A stretch of DNA of 64,000 nt from Atopomonas hussainii (GCF_900109735.1 NZ_FOAS01000004.1:124001-188000); one strand, 5' to 3'; shown: positions 17,214-29,388, counted from the stretch's first letter. Translations and numbers: made by a program. The notes: generated by a model not told the origin, from the sequence alone.

Positions 17214-17627
17214 ATGAACAGCCATCACCGTGGTTTTACATTGATTGAGTTGATGATGGTCATAGCGATCATTGGCATTATCGCCGCAATCGCTATCCCT
17301 AATTATCAAACCTATATCAACAACACTGCCTGTGAGAACGCCAAAAGCGTCCTCACAGGCGCCGCCACCATCATGGAGAGCCATCGCGCACAAACCCAAT
17401 CCTATGCGGGAGCCAACTTAGGAGCGTATAGCCAAGCCCCCGTGGATGGCGGCGCGATCTTTAACGTAGCGATAACCGCCTCAAATGCTTCAAGCTACAC
17501 GCTAACGGCAACTCCCCTTAATCCTGGTCGACTGGCAGGCCAAGGCACTCTGACGCTCACATCAGCCGGCATCCGCGGCGGCACCGGCAACTTCGCTACC
17601 GCCTGGGACGAAGGATGCAGCCTGTAA
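17214..17627 (+). CDS. pilE: Type IV minor pilin PilE
   Basis: A 137-residue pilin-like protein with leader MNSHHRG | FTLIELMMVIAIIGIIAAIA and the pilin helix continuation IPNYQTYINNTACENAKSVL. Two cysteines bracket the globular domain (one at about residue 40, one in the final GCSL). The start is four bases... after the TGAGG at the end of pilY1; the long open frame upstream is in the pilY1 region and not coding. In P. aeruginosa a small pilY2 gene lies between pilY1 and pilE; none fits here. A strong hairpin follows. Confidence 0.9.
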   Translation: MNSHHRGFTLIELMMVIAIIGIIAAIAIPNYQTYINNTACENAKSVLTGAATIMESHRAQTQSYAGANLGAYSQAPVDGGAIFNVAITASNASSYTLTATPLNPGRLAGQGTLTLTSAGIRGGTGNFATAWDEGCSL

Positions 17628-17639
17628 GCTCCATACCCT

Positions 17640-17683
17640 AAGCCCAATAAAAAACCGCCGAAAGGCGGTTTTTTATTGGGCTT
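17640..17683. terminator. Bidirectional terminator, 20-bp perfect stem
   Basis: Two perfectly complementary 20-base arms (AAGCCCAATAAAAAACCGCC and its inverse) flank a GAAA loop. The GC core is bordered by an A-run and a T-run, so it can act as an intrinsic terminator in both directions. It sits between the convergent pilE and ispH genes. Confidence 0.92.
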
Positions 17684-17693
17684 AAAGCACAGC

Positions 17694-18638
17694 TCAAAGC
17701 GTTTTCAGCCGCAACTCTTTGGGCATTGAAAAGGTAATATTTTCCGGCTCACCTTCAAGCTCCACCTCGCCGCCACCGCCTAAGGCTTGTAGGCGTTCAA
17801 TAACACCGCGCACAAGGATTTCCGGCGCGGAGGCACCGGCGGTTATACCCACACGCTGTACCGACTCAAGCCACTGCGGCTGAATTTCTTCGGCGCCGTC
17901 GATTAAGTAGGCTGGGGTATCCATACGCTCTGCCAGCTCACGCAGGCGGTTGGAGTTGGAGCTGTTCGGGCTGCCTACCACCAGCACTAAGTCACACTCG
18001 CCAGCCAGCTGTTTAACCGCATCTTGGCGGTTTTGCGTGGCGTAGCAGATGTCGTCTTTACGCGGGCCGTGGATGGCGGGAAATTTCGCACGCAGGGCGT
18101 CGATGACTTTGCTGGTGTCATCCATCGACAGGGTAGTTTGCGTCACGTAAGCCAGCGCTTCTGGGTTGCGTACTTCTAGCTTGGCAACGTCCGCTTCATC
18201 TTCAACCAGGTAAATCGTGCCGCCGTTGCTGGCGTCGTACTGGCCCATAGTGCCTTCCACCTCGGGGTGGCCGGCGTGGCCGATGAGGATGGTTTCGCGG
18301 CCTTCGCGGCTGTAGCGCACCACTTCCATATGCACTTTGGTGACCAATGGGCAGGTGGCATCGAAGACTTTCAGGCCACGACGGTCGGCCTCTTGACGTA
18401 CCGCTTGGGAGACGCCGTGGGCACTGAAGATGACGATGACGTTATCCGGCACCTGATGCAGCTCTTCGACAAACACCGCGCCGCGTTCGCGCAGGTTGTT
18501 GACCACGAATTTGTTGTGCACCACTTCGTGCCGCACGTAGATCGGCGCGCCGAAAACATCCAGCGCGCGGTTAACGATCTCGATGGCGCGGTCGACGCCG
18601 GCGCAAAAGCCGCGCGGGTTAGCGAGTTTGATCTGCAT
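17694..18638 (-). CDS. ispH: 4-hydroxy-3-methylbut-2-enyl diphosphate reductase (LytB)
   Basis: A 314-residue enzyme of the last step of the MEP isoprenoid pathway, making IPP and DMAPP. It begins [20 protein letters not shown], with the first cluster Cys in GFCAG. The other two cluster cysteines are in [11 protein letters not shown] and [10 protein letters not shown], and the [10 protein letters not shown] and TAGASAPE motifs are present. It follows fkpB by three bases and is the last gene of the leftward ileS-lspA-fkpB-ispH run. Confidence 0.95.
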   Translation of the reverse strand: MQIKLANPRGFCAGVDRAIEIVNRALDVFGAPIYVRHEVVHNKFVVNNLRERGAVFVEELHQVPDNVIVIFSAHGVSQAVRQEADRRGLKVFDATCPLVTKVHMEVVRYSREGRETILIGHAGHPEVEGTMGQYDASNGGTIYLVEDEADVAKLEVRNPEALAYVTQTTLSMDDTSKVIDALRAKFPAIHGPRKDDICYATQNRQDAVKQLAGECDLVLVVGSPNSSNSNRLRELAERMDTPAYLIDGAEEIQPQWLESVQRVGITAGASAPEILVRGVIERLQALGGGGEVELEGEPENITFSMPKELRLKTL

Positions 18639-18641
18639 GGC

Positions 18642-19088
18642 TCAACCGGCAGCAGGCCGGACCTCGATAATTTCCACGTCAAAAGTCAACGCACGACCGG
18701 CCAGCGGGTGGTTGAAGTCGATCACCACGCTGTCGCCTTCCAGCGCTTTAACCACGCCGGGCAGCTCGGTATTGGCGGCATCGTTAAAGATCACCAGCAG
18801 GCCTTCGGATAACTCCATATCTTGGAAGTTATCGCGCGGCATGCGTTGCACGTTCTGCGGGTTGGGCTGACCAAAGCCTTGCTCGGGGGCAATGGCGATG
18901 CTTTTTTTGTCGCCCGCTTGGCTGCCGAACAGCGCCTGCTCAAAACCCGGCAATAGGCTGCCATCGCCTACGGTGAAGCTCGCGGGGTTCTTGTCGAAGG
19001 TTGAATCGACCACTTCGCCACTCTCGGCAAACTTAAGGGCAAAGTGCAGGGTTACGCGGCTATCCGGGCCAATCACTAGGTCAGACAT
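18642..19088 (-). CDS. fkpB: FKBP-type peptidyl-prolyl isomerase, SlpA-like
   Basis: A 148-residue FKBP of the SlyD/SlpA class. After [20 protein letters not shown] come the FKBP core VGDGSLLPGFEQALFG and the insert-in-flap region IAPEQGFGQPNPQNVQRMPR. It catalyses proline isomerisation and acts as a folding helper. The ATG at 19088 has GGAG upstream and overlaps the lspA stop by 8 bases; the upstream in-frame extension lies inside lspA. Its place between lspA and ispH is the standard order. Confidence 0.92.
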   Translation of the reverse strand: MSDLVIGPDSRVTLHFALKFAESGEVVDSTFDKNPASFTVGDGSLLPGFEQALFGSQAGDKKSIAIAPEQGFGQPNPQNVQRMPRDNFQDMELSEGLLVIFNDAANTELPGVVKALEGDSVVIDFNHPLAGRALTFDVEIIEVRPAAG

Positions 19089-19599
19089 GCTTTTCTCCGG
19101 ACGGGGCTTCGTCTTTCTTAAATACATCTTTAAACAACATCACTGCGCCCAGCGTGATGCCACAATCGGCCAAGTTAAAGGCTGGGAAATAATGCTCGTT
19201 GCGCCAGTGCACGAGGATGAAATCCACCACCTGCCCTAGCACTACGCGGTCGTACAAGTTACCCAACGCACCGCCCAGCACCATGGCTAAAGCGATGGCC
19301 GTCCAACGATCGTTTTTCGGCAAGCGCTTGAGCCAGATCACCAGCGCCACGCTCACGCCCACGGCAATGGCGGCGAAGAACCAGCGCTGCCAACCCGAGT
19401 GCCCGGCCAAAAAGCTGAACGCGGCGCCTTTGTTGTAGGCCAGCGTCCAGCTGAAATAGTCCGGAATCACCACGATCTGCCGGTACAGCTGGTAGTCAAA
19501 GAGGCCTTCGAAATAGACCTTGCTGAGGCGGTCTGCCACTAACAGCAGCAGACTCAACCACAGCCACGGCAAGCCGCCTTGCTTGAGGCGATCAAGCAT
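19081..19599 (-). CDS. lspA: Prolipoprotein signal peptidase (signal peptidase II)
   Basis: A 172-residue inner-membrane aspartyl protease that removes signal peptides from lipid-modified prolipoproteins. Four hydrophobic segments are seen, and the catalytic aspartates are in [20 protein letters not shown] and [11 protein letters not shown]. The substrate-loop motif [12 protein letters not shown] is present. The start overlaps the end of ileS by 8 bases; the longer frame upstream is inside ileS. Confidence 0.95.
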   Translation of the reverse strand: MLDRLKQGGLPWLWLSLLLLVADRLSKVYFEGLFDYQLYRQIVVIPDYFSWTLAYNKGAAFSFLAGHSGWQRWFFAAIAVGVSVALVIWLKRLPKNDRWTAIALAMVLGGALGNLYDRVVLGQVVDFILVHWRNEHYFPAFNLADCGITLGAVMLFKDVFKKDEAPSGEKHV

Positions 19600-22411
19600 G
19601 AGCTCGTTCCTCGCCGCTGCCAGCCACGTTATCCACGCAGCGGCCACAGATCTCTTCGTGACCGGCATGCTGGCCGACGTCTTCGCGGTGGTGCCAGCAA
19701 CGCACGCACTTCGGCGCTTGGCTGACCACAATCGCCAGTTTCAGGCCTTCGACGTCGGTGGCTACCGCGCTCTCGCCTACCTCACACAGACCTTTTACGC
19801 TGGCCTTGGAGGTGATCAGCACGAAGCGCAGTTCATCGCCCAACTTGGCCAAGTCGGCCTGAATGGCGTCGCTGGCGAACAGGGTGACTTCGGCTTGCAG
19901 GTTGGCTTTAATCAGTTTTTGGCTGCGCTGATTTTCCAGCTCTTTGTTTACTGCATCCTTGACCAGCATCACGCGCTGCCAGAAGGCCATGTTCAGCTCG
20001 GCATCAGCAGGCAGTGCGCTTAGGCCGGTGTAGAAGGTATTCAGCAGCACCGACTCATTACGCTCGCCCGGCAGGAAGCCCCAGATCTCGTCAGCGGTGA
20101 AGCTGAGGATAGGCGCCACCCAACGCACCAGCGCCTCGATGATGTGGTACAGCGCGGTCTGGCACGAACGGCGCGCACGGCTGTTAGCCTGCGTGGTGTA
20201 TTGACGGTCTTTGATGATGTCCAGATAGAAGCCGCCCAGCTCCTGCACGCAGAAGTTGTGCACTTTCTGGTACACCACCAAGAAGCGGTAATTGCTGTAC
20301 GCCTCGAGGATTTCTGCCTGCAATTCGGCGGCACGGGCTACGGCCCAGCGGTCCAGATCGAGCAACTCTTCGTTGGGCAGCAGGTCTTTAACCGGATCAA
20401 AGCCGTTCAAGTTGGCCAGCAGGAAGCGCGCGGTGTTACGGATGCGGCGGTACGAGTCGGCGGTACGGGTAAGGATCTGATCCGACACAGCCATCTCGGC
20501 CGAGTAGTCGGTAGAGGCCACCCACAGACGCAGAATGTCGGCACCTAGCTTGTCCATCACCGCTTGCGGAGCAACCACGTTGCCGAGCGATTTGGACATC
20601 TTGCGGCCGTCCTGATCGACGGTAAAACCGTGGGTCAGCACTTGCTTGTACGGCGCTTTGCCGTGGATGGCGATGCTGGTCTTCAGCGACGACTGGAACC
20701 AGCCGCGATGCTGGTCGGAGCCTTCCAGATACAGGTCCGCAGGGAAGCCCAGCTCTTCGCGGCGTTCCAGCACCGCAGCGTGGGTCACGCCGGAGTCGAA
20801 CCACACGTCCAGCGTATCGGTGACTTTCAGGTACTGCTCGGCTTCAGCACCGAGCAGCTCGGCGGCGTCCAGCTCGAACCAGGCATCGATACCGCTTTGC
20901 TCGATACGCTTGGCGACTTCTTCGAACAGCTCCTGCGTGCGCGGGTGCAGCGCTTCGGTGTCTCTATGGATAAACAGAGTAATCGGCACGCCCCAGGTAC
21001 GTTGGCGCGATACGCACCAGTCCGGGCTTTGCTCCAGCATGCCTTCGATACGGTTCTGGCCCCACTCCGGCACCCAGCGCACGCCCTTAACGGCGGCTTT
21101 GGCGTCATCCAGCAGGCCTTTCTCGTCCATCGAGATAAACCACTGCGGCGTGGCGCGGTAGATCAGCGGGGTTTTGGTGCGCCAGCAGTGCGGGTAGCTG
21201 TGCTGGAATTTCTTCACACACACCAGCTTGCCGTGTTCTTTCAGCGCGGCCAGTACCGGCTCGTCGGCCTTGTACACATGCACGCCAGCAAACGGGCCAG
21301 CCGCTTCGCTGTAGGTGCCGTCGGCTTGCACTAAGTTGAGGGTGCCGAGGCCATAGGCTTGGCCGACTTGGAAGTCTTCCAAACCATGATCGGGGGCGGT
21401 GTGTACGGCGCCGGTACCGGCATCCAGCGTCACGTGATCGCCCAAGATGACCGGCACTTGGCGATCGAAGAACGGGTGCTGCAGCTTTAAACCTTCCAGC
21501 GCAGCGCCACGGCACACGCCTAGGCTCTGCCAGCTCTCCACGCCCCAGCGGGCCATGATGTCTTTGACCATGTCGGTGGCCAGCACCAAGCGTTCGACAC
21601 CATTACCGCAATCCAGCTGCACCAAGCTGTATTCCAGCTCGGCATTCAGCGCCACGGCTTGGTTGGCGGGGATGGTCCACGGCGTGGTGGTCCAGATCAC
21701 CAGCGCGGCACTACCTTCGCCAGCGGCCTCAGGGAAGGCGGCCAGCAAGGCGGCTTGATCGACAGCAGTGAAACGTACGTCGATGGCAGTGGAGGTCTTG
21801 TCTTGGTATTCCACCTCGGCCTCGGCCAAGGCGCTCTGCCCCACCACGCTCCAGTACACTGGCTTGTAGCCTTTGACCAAGTGGCCGTTGGCAACGATGC
21901 GGCCGAGGCTGCGTACGATGTCGGCCTCGGTCTGGAAGTTCATGGTCAGGTAGGGATTATCCCAATCGCCAAGCACGCCCAGGCGGATAAAGTCGCGCTT
22001 CTGGCCATCGACTTGGCTGGCGGCGTATTCGCGGCACTTCTGACGAAATTCGCGGTACGGCACTTTGTCGCCGGCACGGCCGATCAGGGTTTCTACTTTG
22101 TGTTCAATCGGCAGACCGTGACAGTCCCAACCCGGCACGTACGGCGCATCGAAACCGGCGAGGGTTTTCGATTTAACGATGATGTCCTTAAGGATCTTGT
22201 TCACCGCGTGGCCGATGTGGATGTCGCCGTTGGCATAGGGCGGGCCATCGTGCAGGACGAACTTCGGCCGACCGGCGCTAATGGCGCGAATCTTCTGGTA
22301 CAGCCCAATACCGTTCCATGCGTCCAGCATGCCGGGTTCACGTTGGGCCAGACCGGCTTTCATGGGAAAGTCGGTTTCCGGCAGATTCAGGGTGGCTTTG
22401 TAGTCGGTCAT
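19592..22411 (-). CDS. ileS: Isoleucyl-tRNA synthetase
   Basis: A 939-residue class I synthetase charging tRNA-Ile. The HIGH motif is in [19 protein letters not shown] and the KMSKS motif in [11 protein letters not shown]. The CP1 editing domain lies between, and a C-terminal zinc finger is seen as [10 protein letters not shown] with CGRCV. Length matches the bacterial type. I start at the ATG at 22411, where [20 protein letters not shown] matches the family N-terminus; the extension upstream overlaps the ribF end. Overlaps lspA. Confidence 0.96.
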   Translation of the reverse strand: MTDYKATLNLPETDFPMKAGLAQREPGMLDAWNGIGLYQKIRAISAGRPKFVLHDGPPYANGDIHIGHAVNKILKDIIVKSKTLAGFDAPYVPGWDCHGLPIEHKVETLIGRAGDKVPYREFRQKCREYAASQVDGQKRDFIRLGVLGDWDNPYLTMNFQTEADIVRSLGRIVANGHLVKGYKPVYWSVVGQSALAEAEVEYQDKTSTAIDVRFTAVDQAALLAAFPEAAGEGSAALVIWTTTPWTIPANQAVALNAELEYSLVQLDCGNGVERLVLATDMVKDIMARWGVESWQSLGVCRGAALEGLKLQHPFFDRQVPVILGDHVTLDAGTGAVHTAPDHGLEDFQVGQAYGLGTLNLVQADGTYSEAAGPFAGVHVYKADEPVLAALKEHGKLVCVKKFQHSYPHCWRTKTPLIYRATPQWFISMDEKGLLDDAKAAVKGVRWVPEWGQNRIEGMLEQSPDWCVSRQRTWGVPITLFIHRDTEALHPRTQELFEEVAKRIEQSGIDAWFELDAAELLGAEAEQYLKVTDTLDVWFDSGVTHAAVLERREELGFPADLYLEGSDQHRGWFQSSLKTSIAIHGKAPYKQVLTHGFTVDQDGRKMSKSLGNVVAPQAVMDKLGADILRLWVASTDYSAEMAVSDQILTRTADSYRRIRNTARFLLANLNGFDPVKDLLPNEELLDLDRWAVARAAELQAEILEAYSNYRFLVVYQKVHNFCVQELGGFYLDIIKDRQYTTQANSRARRSCQTALYHIIEALVRWVAPILSFTADEIWGFLPGERNESVLLNTFYTGLSALPADAELNMAFWQRVMLVKDAVNKELENQRSQKLIKANLQAEVTLFASDAIQADLAKLGDELRFVLITSKASVKGLCEVGESAVATDVEGLKLAIVVSQAPKCVRCWHHREDVGQHAGHEEICGRCVDNVAGSGEERAHA

Positions 22412-22451
22412 GGCTCTTGGCTCATTCCTGCTTGCGTAAAGAACTGCCGCG

Positions 22452-23399
22452 TTACACGCAGCACGGTAAAGGGTATTGCTGCCAATAAGCGCGGGCAGCG
22501 TCGATATCCGCATAAATCGCGGCTTTTAGGGCATCTAGCCCTGCAAATTTTTGCTCGTCGCGCAGCTTGGCATGAAAGCGCACCGGCAGGTATTGGCCGT
22601 AGAGGTCGCCGGCGTAATCGAGCACATGCACTTCAAGGTGCGCTTGGCCGTCGCCCGCCACACTGGGGCGCTCGCCGATATTGGCCACCCCAGCCAGTAC
22701 TTGCCCTTCGTGCTGCACACTCACCACATACACGCCGTGCAGCGGTGCGCGTAAGCGCTTGAGCTGGATATTGGCGGTCGGCACACCCAAGGTGCGGCCG
22801 AGCTTTTGCCCGTGCAGCACGCGCCCGGCGATCACAAAGGGGCGATCTAGCAGGGCTTCGGCAGTGGCGAAATCGCCTGACTCCAGCAGCGAGCGAATCC
22901 GCGTGCTGCTTACGCGATCACCGAGCAACTCGACGGTTTGGGTGTTTTCTACGGTAAACCCCAGCGTGCTGCCGGCTTGCTGTAAAAAGGCAAAGTCGCC
23001 GGCACGGTCGCAACCAAAGCGGAAGTCGTCGCCCACTTGCAGATGGGTAACGCCTAAGCCTTCAACCAAAATGCGCTGCACAAAGGCCTCTGCAGTGAGT
23101 TCACGCAGGCGCTGGTTAAAGCTCAGGCACAGCACGCGATCGACACCCGCGGCTTTCAGCAGCGCGAGTTTGTCACGCAGGCGGCTCAGGCGCGGCGGCG
23201 CTTCGCGGCCGGCGAAAAACTCGCGTGGCTGCGGCTCGAAAATCACCACACAACTGGGCAAGCCAGCGCGCGCGGCAGATTCACGCAGGCGCGACAAAAT
23301 GGCTTGATGGCCCACATGCACACCATCGAAATTACCGATAGTGACGACATGCCCGCGATGACGGGGGCGCAAATTGTGCAGACCGCGAATCAGCTCCAT
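22452..23399 (-). CDS. ribF: Bifunctional riboflavin kinase/FAD synthetase
   Basis: A 315-residue enzyme converting riboflavin to FMN and FMN to FAD. The N-terminal adenylyltransferase has the HxGH motif in [20 protein letters not shown] and the ISSTRIR-like [15 protein letters not shown]. The C-terminal kinase shows [14 protein letters not shown] and [14 protein letters not shown]. It lies between murJ and ileS as in other Pseudomonas and is transcribed in the same direction. Confidence 0.95.
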   Translation of the reverse strand: MELIRGLHNLRPRHRGHVVTIGNFDGVHVGHQAILSRLRESAARAGLPSCVVIFEPQPREFFAGREAPPRLSRLRDKLALLKAAGVDRVLCLSFNQRLRELTAEAFVQRILVEGLGVTHLQVGDDFRFGCDRAGDFAFLQQAGSTLGFTVENTQTVELLGDRVSSTRIRSLLESGDFATAEALLDRPFVIAGRVLHGQKLGRTLGVPTANIQLKRLRAPLHGVYVVSVQHEGQVLAGVANIGERPSVAGDGQAHLEVHVLDYAGDLYGQYLPVRFHAKLRDEQKFAGLDALKAAIYADIDAARAYWQQYPLPCCV

Positions 23400-23483
23400 A
23401 GCACCTGGCTTACAGCAAAAGAGGCCGATTATAGCCTTGCCAGCTCAGCGCTGACCAACCGCTTAGCGCATGCCGCAGCCATG

Positions 23484-25034
23484 TTAGGCGTGACGCAGAT
23501 GGCGTGGACGCAAACCGGTTACCAGCAAAGCGCCCGCATAGGCTGCGCCGCCAGCCACAACCAAGAGAGCCATCCACCCGGCACGCATCTGCCAGCCCCA
23601 GTCAAACCACACCGCGTGGGCCGGGTTCAGCCACACCACCACGGCCAGCATGGCCACACATGCAGACAATAGCTGCAGCGAGAAACGCCCCCAACCCGGG
23701 GCAAACTCGTACACGCCCGCCTTGCGCAAGCCCCACAGCAACATACCGGTGTTGAGCATGGCCGATAGCGACGTCGCCAGCGCCAAGCCCACGTGCTGCA
23801 GCGGCCAGATCAAGATGAGGTTAAACACCATATTCGCCGCCATGCAGATGATCGCGATGCGTACCGGAGTTTTAGTGTCTTGGCGGGCGAAATAGCCCGG
23901 CGCCAATACCTTGATCAGCATAAAGGTCAGCACGCCGAGCGAATAAGCCTGCAAGGCCAGCGCCGATTGCTCGACCGCGGTTTGCGTCATCGCGCCGTAG
24001 AAGAACAAGGTGGCGATCATCGGCTCGGCCAACAAGGCCAATGCCAAAGCTGCCGGCACACCAACCAAGAGCACCATACGCAGCGCCCAGTCGATGGTTT
24101 TGCTAAAGGCTTTCGGGTCGCTAGAGGCGTGTTGGCGCGACAACGAAGGCAAAATCACCGTACCAATGGCAATCCCGAAGGCGCCCAAGGGCAATTCCGA
24201 CAAGCGGTCGGCGTAATACAACCACGACACACTGCCGGTCTGCAGGAACGACGCCAGCACGGTATCCAGCAGCAAGTTGATCTGGCTCACCGACACACCA
24301 AACAGCGCCGGCAGCATCAAGGTCATAATCTTGCGCACGCCTTCGTCTTTAAAGCCCCAGCGCGGCGCTGCCAGCAGCCCTAGGCGCGCCATAAACGGCA
24401 GCTGGAACAGCAACTGCGCGATACCGGCGATAAACACGCCCCACGCCAGCGCAAAGACTGGCTCGTCGAAATACGGCGTCAGACCCACCGTGGCAGCGAT
24501 CATGCAGATATTCAGCAGTACCGGGGTAAACGACGGCACCGCAAAGCGGCCATAGCTGTTCAGCACACTGCCGCAGAAGGCGGTAAGGGAAATCAGCAAC
24601 AAGTAGGGAAAGGTAATCGCCAGCATCTCGCCAGCCATGGCCAGCTTGGCGGGCTCACTGTGAAAGCCCGGCGCAAACAGCATGATCAGCACCGGCGCAC
24701 CGGCAACGCCCAACAAGGTCACGCCGCTGAGCACTAACCCCAAGCTGCCCGCCGTGCGTGCCACCAGCAGTTTGACGTCATCAAAGCTGCGCTGGGTTTG
24801 GTATTCCGCCAGCACCGGCACAAAGGCTTGCGCAAAGGCGCCCTCGGCAAATAAGCGGCGTAAAAAGTTAGGAATCTTGAAGGCCACAAAGAAGGCATCG
24901 GCCGCCGAGCCCGAACCAAAATAGGCAGCCACGACCATATCGCGTACCATGCCGAGCACACGCGAAAGCAGCGTCATCACACTGACCACCGCGCTGGAAC
25001 GCAATAAACCGCCTTTTGCTGGTGCCGCCGCCAT
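23484..25034 (-). CDS. murJ: Lipid II flippase MurJ (MviN)
   Basis: A 516-residue integral membrane protein with about 14 hydrophobic segments of the MOP flippase superfamily. It opens [33 protein letters not shown] and has the [17 protein letters not shown] motif, all standard for MurJ, which moves lipid II across the inner membrane for wall synthesis. The ATG at 25034 follows GGGGGA. It is divergent from rpsT and is followed by ribF. Confidence 0.94.
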   Translation of the reverse strand: MAAAPAKGGLLRSSAVVSVMTLLSRVLGMVRDMVVAAYFGSGSAADAFFVAFKIPNFLRRLFAEGAFAQAFVPVLAEYQTQRSFDDVKLLVARTAGSLGLVLSGVTLLGVAGAPVLIMLFAPGFHSEPAKLAMAGEMLAITFPYLLLISLTAFCGSVLNSYGRFAVPSFTPVLLNICMIAATVGLTPYFDEPVFALAWGVFIAGIAQLLFQLPFMARLGLLAAPRWGFKDEGVRKIMTLMLPALFGVSVSQINLLLDTVLASFLQTGSVSWLYYADRLSELPLGAFGIAIGTVILPSLSRQHASSDPKAFSKTIDWALRMVLLVGVPAALALALLAEPMIATLFFYGAMTQTAVEQSALALQAYSLGVLTFMLIKVLAPGYFARQDTKTPVRIAIICMAANMVFNLILIWPLQHVGLALATSLSAMLNTGMLLWGLRKAGVYEFAPGWGRFSLQLLSACVAMLAVVVWLNPAHAVWFDWGWQMRAGWMALLVVAGGAAYAGALLVTGLRPRHLRHA

Positions 25035-25108
25035 GTTCGATCCCCCGAAAACGTGGCGCGAGTGTAACCAACAGGCTGAATGCGCTCCAGCACAGATGCG
25101 TTTCAGGG

Positions 25109-25137
25109 TTGACAGACGCAAAGCACGGCGGCATCAT
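25109..25137 (+). promoter_or_regulatory. Probable sigma-70 promoter of rpsT
   Basis: A perfect TTGACA (25109-25114) and CATCAT (25132-25137) are separated by 17 bases, 47 bases before the rpsT start and facing it. The -10 matches consensus at four of six positions. Confidence 0.6.
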
Positions 25138-25183
25138 CTGCCGCCTTTATTTGGTAACCCCCAGTATTTCGAGGAGCTCGACG

Positions 25184-25456
25184 GTGGCTAATATCCCCTC
25201 CGCCAAGAAACGCGCCAAGCAGGCTGAGAAGCGCCGCAGCCACAATGCCAGCCTGCGTTCCATGGTTCGCACTTACATCAAAAACGTCGTTAAGGCCATT
25301 GCTGCCAAAGACGCCGAAAAAGCCCAGGCTGCATACGTTGCTGCTGTACCGGTCATTGACCGCATGGCCGACAAGGGCATCATCCACAAGAACAAGGCTG
25401 CTCGTCATAAGAGCCGCCTGAACGCTCAGGTTAAAGCGCTGTCACAAGCGGCCTGA
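25184..25456 (+). CDS. rpsT: 30S ribosomal protein S20
   Basis: A 90-residue basic protein ([40 protein letters not shown]) that binds 16S rRNA. It starts at a GTG (25184) with GAGGAG upstream. A non-ATG start is known for E. coli rpsT and is thought to allow autoregulation, so the GTG here is plausible and probably meaningful. No ATG gives the right N-terminus. A strong terminator follows, so the gene is a single transcription unit. Confidence 0.95.
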   Translation: MANIPSAKKRAKQAEKRRSHNASLRSMVRTYIKNVVKAIAAKDAEKAQAAYVAAVPVIDRMADKGIIHKNKAARHKSRLNAQVKALSQAA

Positions 25457-25476
25457 TCGGTTCTTACCGGATTCAT

Positions 25477-25504
25477 AAAAAACCAGCTTTCGAGCTGGTT
25501 TTTT
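25477..25504. terminator. Terminator after rpsT
   Basis: A 12-bp perfect stem (AAAAAACCAGCT / AGCTGGTTTTTT) with a TTCG loop and a T-run lies 20 bases after the rpsT stop. The symmetric A- and T-runs mean it may also work leftward. Confidence 0.9.
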
Positions 25505-25530
25505 ATTGCCTGCGATTTACTCGCACGCAC

Positions 25531-25560
25531 AAAAAAAGGCGCCTAATCACGGCGCCTTTC
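25531..25560 (-). terminator. Terminator after creA
   Basis: The arms AAAGGCGCC and GGCGCCTTT, with a 7-base loop, end in a seven-T run on the minus strand, seven bases beyond the creA stop. Confidence 0.85.
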
Positions 25561-25566
25561 TTATCG

Positions 25567-26031
25567 TTACTGAGCCTCAGCCTTAGGCCACGGCATGATG
25601 GGGATCGCCGTAATGCTGTTTTGCGGACTGCCCTCAATCACCCGATCGCTGTACACCAAGTACACCAGCGCGTTGCGCTTACGGTCATGAAAACGCACCA
25701 CCTGCATACTCTTGAACACTAATGAGGTGCGCTGCTTGAAGACCTCTTCGCCTTCTTTGAGCGGCTCAACAATCTGGATTGGGCCAACCTGACGACAGGC
25801 AATCGAGGCCTCGGAGCGATCTTCCGCTAAACCTAAGCCACCCTTGATGCCGCCCGTCTTGGCGCGTGACAGATAACAGGTCACACCCTGCACCTTAGGG
25901 TCATCAAACGCCTCAACCACCACCTTGTCGTTCGGGCCGAGCCATTTAAACACCGTCGACACTTCGCCAATCTCTTCTGCCATTACTGCAGAACTGCTTA
26001 ACAGCAAGCCCACCAACACGCCATAACGCAT
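25567..26031 (-). CDS. creA: CreA family periplasmic protein
   Basis: A 154-residue protein with a signal peptide ([18 protein letters not shown], cleavage before EEIGEV) and the CreA domain, including [20 protein letters not shown] and [16 protein letters not shown] with two cysteines likely to be disulfide-bonded. E. coli CreA is of unknown function. It is 11 bases downstream of proB and is followed by a terminator, so it ends this leftward transcript. Confidence 0.88.
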   Translation of the reverse strand: MRYGVLVGLLLSSSAVMAEEIGEVSTVFKWLGPNDKVVVEAFDDPKVQGVTCYLSRAKTGGIKGGLGLAEDRSEASIACRQVGPIQIVEPLKEGEEVFKQRTSLVFKSMQVVRFHDRKRNALVYLVYSDRVIEGSPQNSITAIPIMPWPKAEAQ

Positions 26032-26042
26032 GCCGAATCTCC

Positions 26043-27161
26043 TTAGACGAGCACCAAGTTATCGCGGTGCACCAACTCCAAATCATCCACGTAACCCAGC
26101 AAGCGTTCGATGGCCTCGCTAGGCTGACCAGCGATTTTACTGGCCTCCAGCGCACTGTAATTGACCAAACCGCGCGCCACCTCGGCACCATTGACATCCA
26201 CGCAAGCGATCATCTCGCCACGACGGAACTGGCCACGCACTTCGCGCACACCCACCGGCAGCAGACTTCTATGCCCTTCGCGCAGCGCCCGCACGGCACC
26301 GTCATCCAACACCAGCGCGCCACGCATTTGCAGATGCCCAGCCAACCACTGCTTACGCGCCGCCAACGGCGTGCGTTCTGGGGTGAGCAAAGTACCGATG
26401 CGCTCACCCGCCTTTAAGCGGCTGATCACCTGCTCGATACGCCCACCAATAATCACACTGTGACTGCCCGAACGCGCCGCCAAGCGCGCGGCACGCAGCT
26501 TGGTCGCCATGCCGCCACGCCCCAACGCACCGGCACTGCCGCCGGCTTTGGCGTCGAGGTCAGGGTCATCCGCGCGCGCCTCAAGAATCAGCTGCGCATC
26601 GGGGTTATTGCGCGGATCAGCGTCGAACATGCCATCGCGATCGGTGAGGATCACCAGCAAATCAGCTTCCACCAAGTTAGCCACCAAGGCCGCCAAGGTG
26701 TCGTTATCGCCAAAGCGGATTTCATCGGTGACGACCGTGTCATTCTCGTTAATCACCGGAATCACGCCAAAATCCACCAAGCTGCGCAGGGTGCTGCGGG
26801 CATTCAGGTAGCGCTTGCGGTCGGACAAGTCGTCATGGGTGAGCAACACTTGTGCGGTGTGTAGACCATGCTGCTTAAAGCTGGACTCCCACGCCTGCAC
26901 TAAGCCCATCTGTCCTACGGCAGCGGCCGCTTGCAGCTCGTGCATAGCCTTGGGGCGCTCCGTCCAGCCTAGCGTACGCATGCCGGCCGCTACCGCACCG
27001 GATGACACCAGCACCAACTCCACGCCTGCCTGCCGCAACGCAACCAGCTGCTCAACCCACACCGCCATGGCCGCACGATCAAGACCCTGCCCATCATTGG
27101 TGAGCAAGGCACTGCCGATTTTCACCACCCAACGCTTAGCCTGCTGAACTCTTTCGCGCAT
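26043..27161 (-). CDS. proB: Glutamate 5-kinase
   Basis: A 372-residue enzyme for the first step of proline synthesis. The amino-acid kinase domain shows [49 protein letters not shown] and [15 protein letters not shown]-terminal PUA domain starts at about residue 280 ([20 protein letters not shown]). I start at the ATG giving [14 protein letters not shown]; the extension upstream runs into the obg tail region. It lies between obg and creA. The partner proA is elsewhere in the window. Confidence 0.95.
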   Translation of the reverse strand: MRERVQQAKRWVVKIGSALLTNDGQGLDRAAMAVWVEQLVALRQAGVELVLVSSGAVAAGMRTLGWTERPKAMHELQAAAAVGQMGLVQAWESSFKQHGLHTAQVLLTHDDLSDRKRYLNARSTLRSLVDFGVIPVINENDTVVTDEIRFGDNDTLAALVANLVEADLLVILTDRDGMFDADPRNNPDAQLILEARADDPDLDAKAGGSAGALGRGGMATKLRAARLAARSGSHSVIIGGRIEQVISRLKAGERIGTLLTPERTPLAARKQWLAGHLQMRGALVLDDGAVRALREGHRSLLPVGVREVRGQFRRGEMIACVDVNGAEVARGLVNYSALEASKIAGQPSEAIERLLGYVDDLELVHRDNLVLV

Positions 27162-27223
27162 TTGTTCTTTCCACACAAACGAAGGGCGGTCAACGACCGC
27201 CCAAACACTATTACCCGACGTGA

Positions 27224-28462
<1,239 letters not shown>

Positions 28463-28501
28463 TTACGGATGGGCTCACTGTAGATCATTATCAATACAAA
28501 C

Positions 28502-28532
28502 AAAAAAGCCCTGTCATCGACAGGGCTTTTTC
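28502..28532 (-). terminator. Terminator between rpmA and obg
   Basis: The arms AAAAAGCCCTGTC and GACAGGGCTTTTT flank a four-base loop, with a T-run on the minus strand. It ends the rplU-rpmA transcript before obg. Confidence 0.88.
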
Positions 28533-28545
28533 AGTCAAGCAGTGA

Positions 28546-28803
28546 TTAGGCGTTAACCACGGTCACGTACTTGCGGTTAAAGGCGCCCTTAACCTCGAAC
28601 TTGATCACGCCGTCAGCCTTAGCGAACAGGGTGTGATCTTTGCCCATGCCAACGTTCGGGCCTGCATGGAACTTGGTGCCGCGCTGACGAACGATGATGT
28701 TGCCAGCCTTAACGATTTGGCCGCCGTACATCTTCACGCCTAAGCGTTTAGCTTCTGAGTCGCGGCCGTTGCGGGTACTACCGCCAGCTTTTTTGTGTGC
28801 CAT
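28546..28803 (-). CDS. rpmA: 50S ribosomal protein L27
   Basis: An 85-residue protein beginning [20 protein letters not shown], with [20 protein letters not shown]; both are invariant L27 blocks. The N-terminal tail reaches the peptidyl transferase centre. It lies 23 bases after rplU in the conserved rplU-rpmA pair. Confidence 0.97.
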   Translation of the reverse strand: MAHKKAGGSTRNGRDSEAKRLGVKMYGGQIVKAGNIIVRQRGTKFHAGPNVGMGKDHTLFAKADGVIKFEVKGAFNRKYVTVVNA

Positions 28804-28826
28804 GGATGCAATCCTCCAAAAAAGGG

Positions 28827-29138
28827 TTAGGCCTGAATGCCGGTGATCTTGATTTCAGTGAACCACTGACGGTGGCCCTGACGCTTCATGTGGTGCTTAC
28901 GGCGACGGAACTTGATGATGCGAACCTTCTCGCCACGGCCGTGAGCCACAACTTCTGCGGTTACTTTGGCGCCATCAACAACCGGAGCACCGATTTTAAC
29001 GTCGTCGCCATTGCCAACCAGCAGAACGCGGTCGAAAGCTACAGCTTCGCCAGTAGCGATTTCGAGCTTCTCAACCTTAAGGAATTCACCTTCGGCAACC
29101 TTGTATTGCTTGCCACCGGTAACGATTACTGCGTACAT
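28827..29138 (-). CDS. rplU: 50S ribosomal protein L21
   Basis: A 103-residue protein, [20 protein letters not shown], ending [20 protein letters not shown]; these are the standard N- and C-terminal L21 motifs. It is the first gene of rplU-rpmA, driven by a promoter seen at 29282-29310 and divergent from ispB. Confidence 0.97.
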   Translation of the reverse strand: MYAVIVTGGKQYKVAEGEFLKVEKLEIATGEAVAFDRVLLVGNGDDVKIGAPVVDGAKVTAEVVAHGRGEKVRIIKFRRRKHHMKRQGHRQWFTEIKITGIQA

Positions 29139-29281
29139 GTATGTTCTCCGTTAGTCCTGCTCACCCGGCGCTTTATCGAAAGAGTTATCGACCGGCATGG
29201 CTGTCGGCTTGGCGGAACCTTCCGCGTCACCCGACGATTGCGTAGGCAGGGAAAACCTGGGTAATAGATTCAGGGCCCGCG

Positions 29282-29310
29282 ATTCTACGCAAAGCCTTGA
29301 GCGCAAGCAA
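29282..29310 (-). promoter_or_regulatory. Probable sigma-70 promoter of rplU-rpmA
   Basis: Read on the minus strand: TTGCTT (29310-29305), 17 bases, TAGAAT (29287-29282). Both hexamers are close to consensus. The leader to rplU would be about 135 bases, long enough for post-transcriptional control. Confidence 0.55.
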
Positions 29311-29328
29311 GCCTGATTGGCTTTTGCC

Positions 29329-29357
29329 TTGACACCCCCAAGCCCCACACCTAGCAT
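29329..29357 (+). promoter_or_regulatory. Probable sigma-70 promoter of ispB
   Basis: TTGACA (29329-29334), 17 bases, TAGCAT (29352-29357), pointing at ispB and 31 bases before its ATG. It lies back to back with the rplU promoter. Confidence 0.62.
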
Positions 29358-29388
29358 GCCGCGCAATCATTGAGGAAGCCCAGCAATT

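Noticed and set aside
20564-21334. A 256-codon open frame antisense to ileS
   Set aside because: Same reason: a shadow of ileS codon bias, with no start signal or domain.
21659-22762. A 367-codon open frame antisense to ileS and ribF
   Set aside because: Both sense genes are unmistakable; long antisense frames are expected in GC-rich coding DNA with strong third-position bias.
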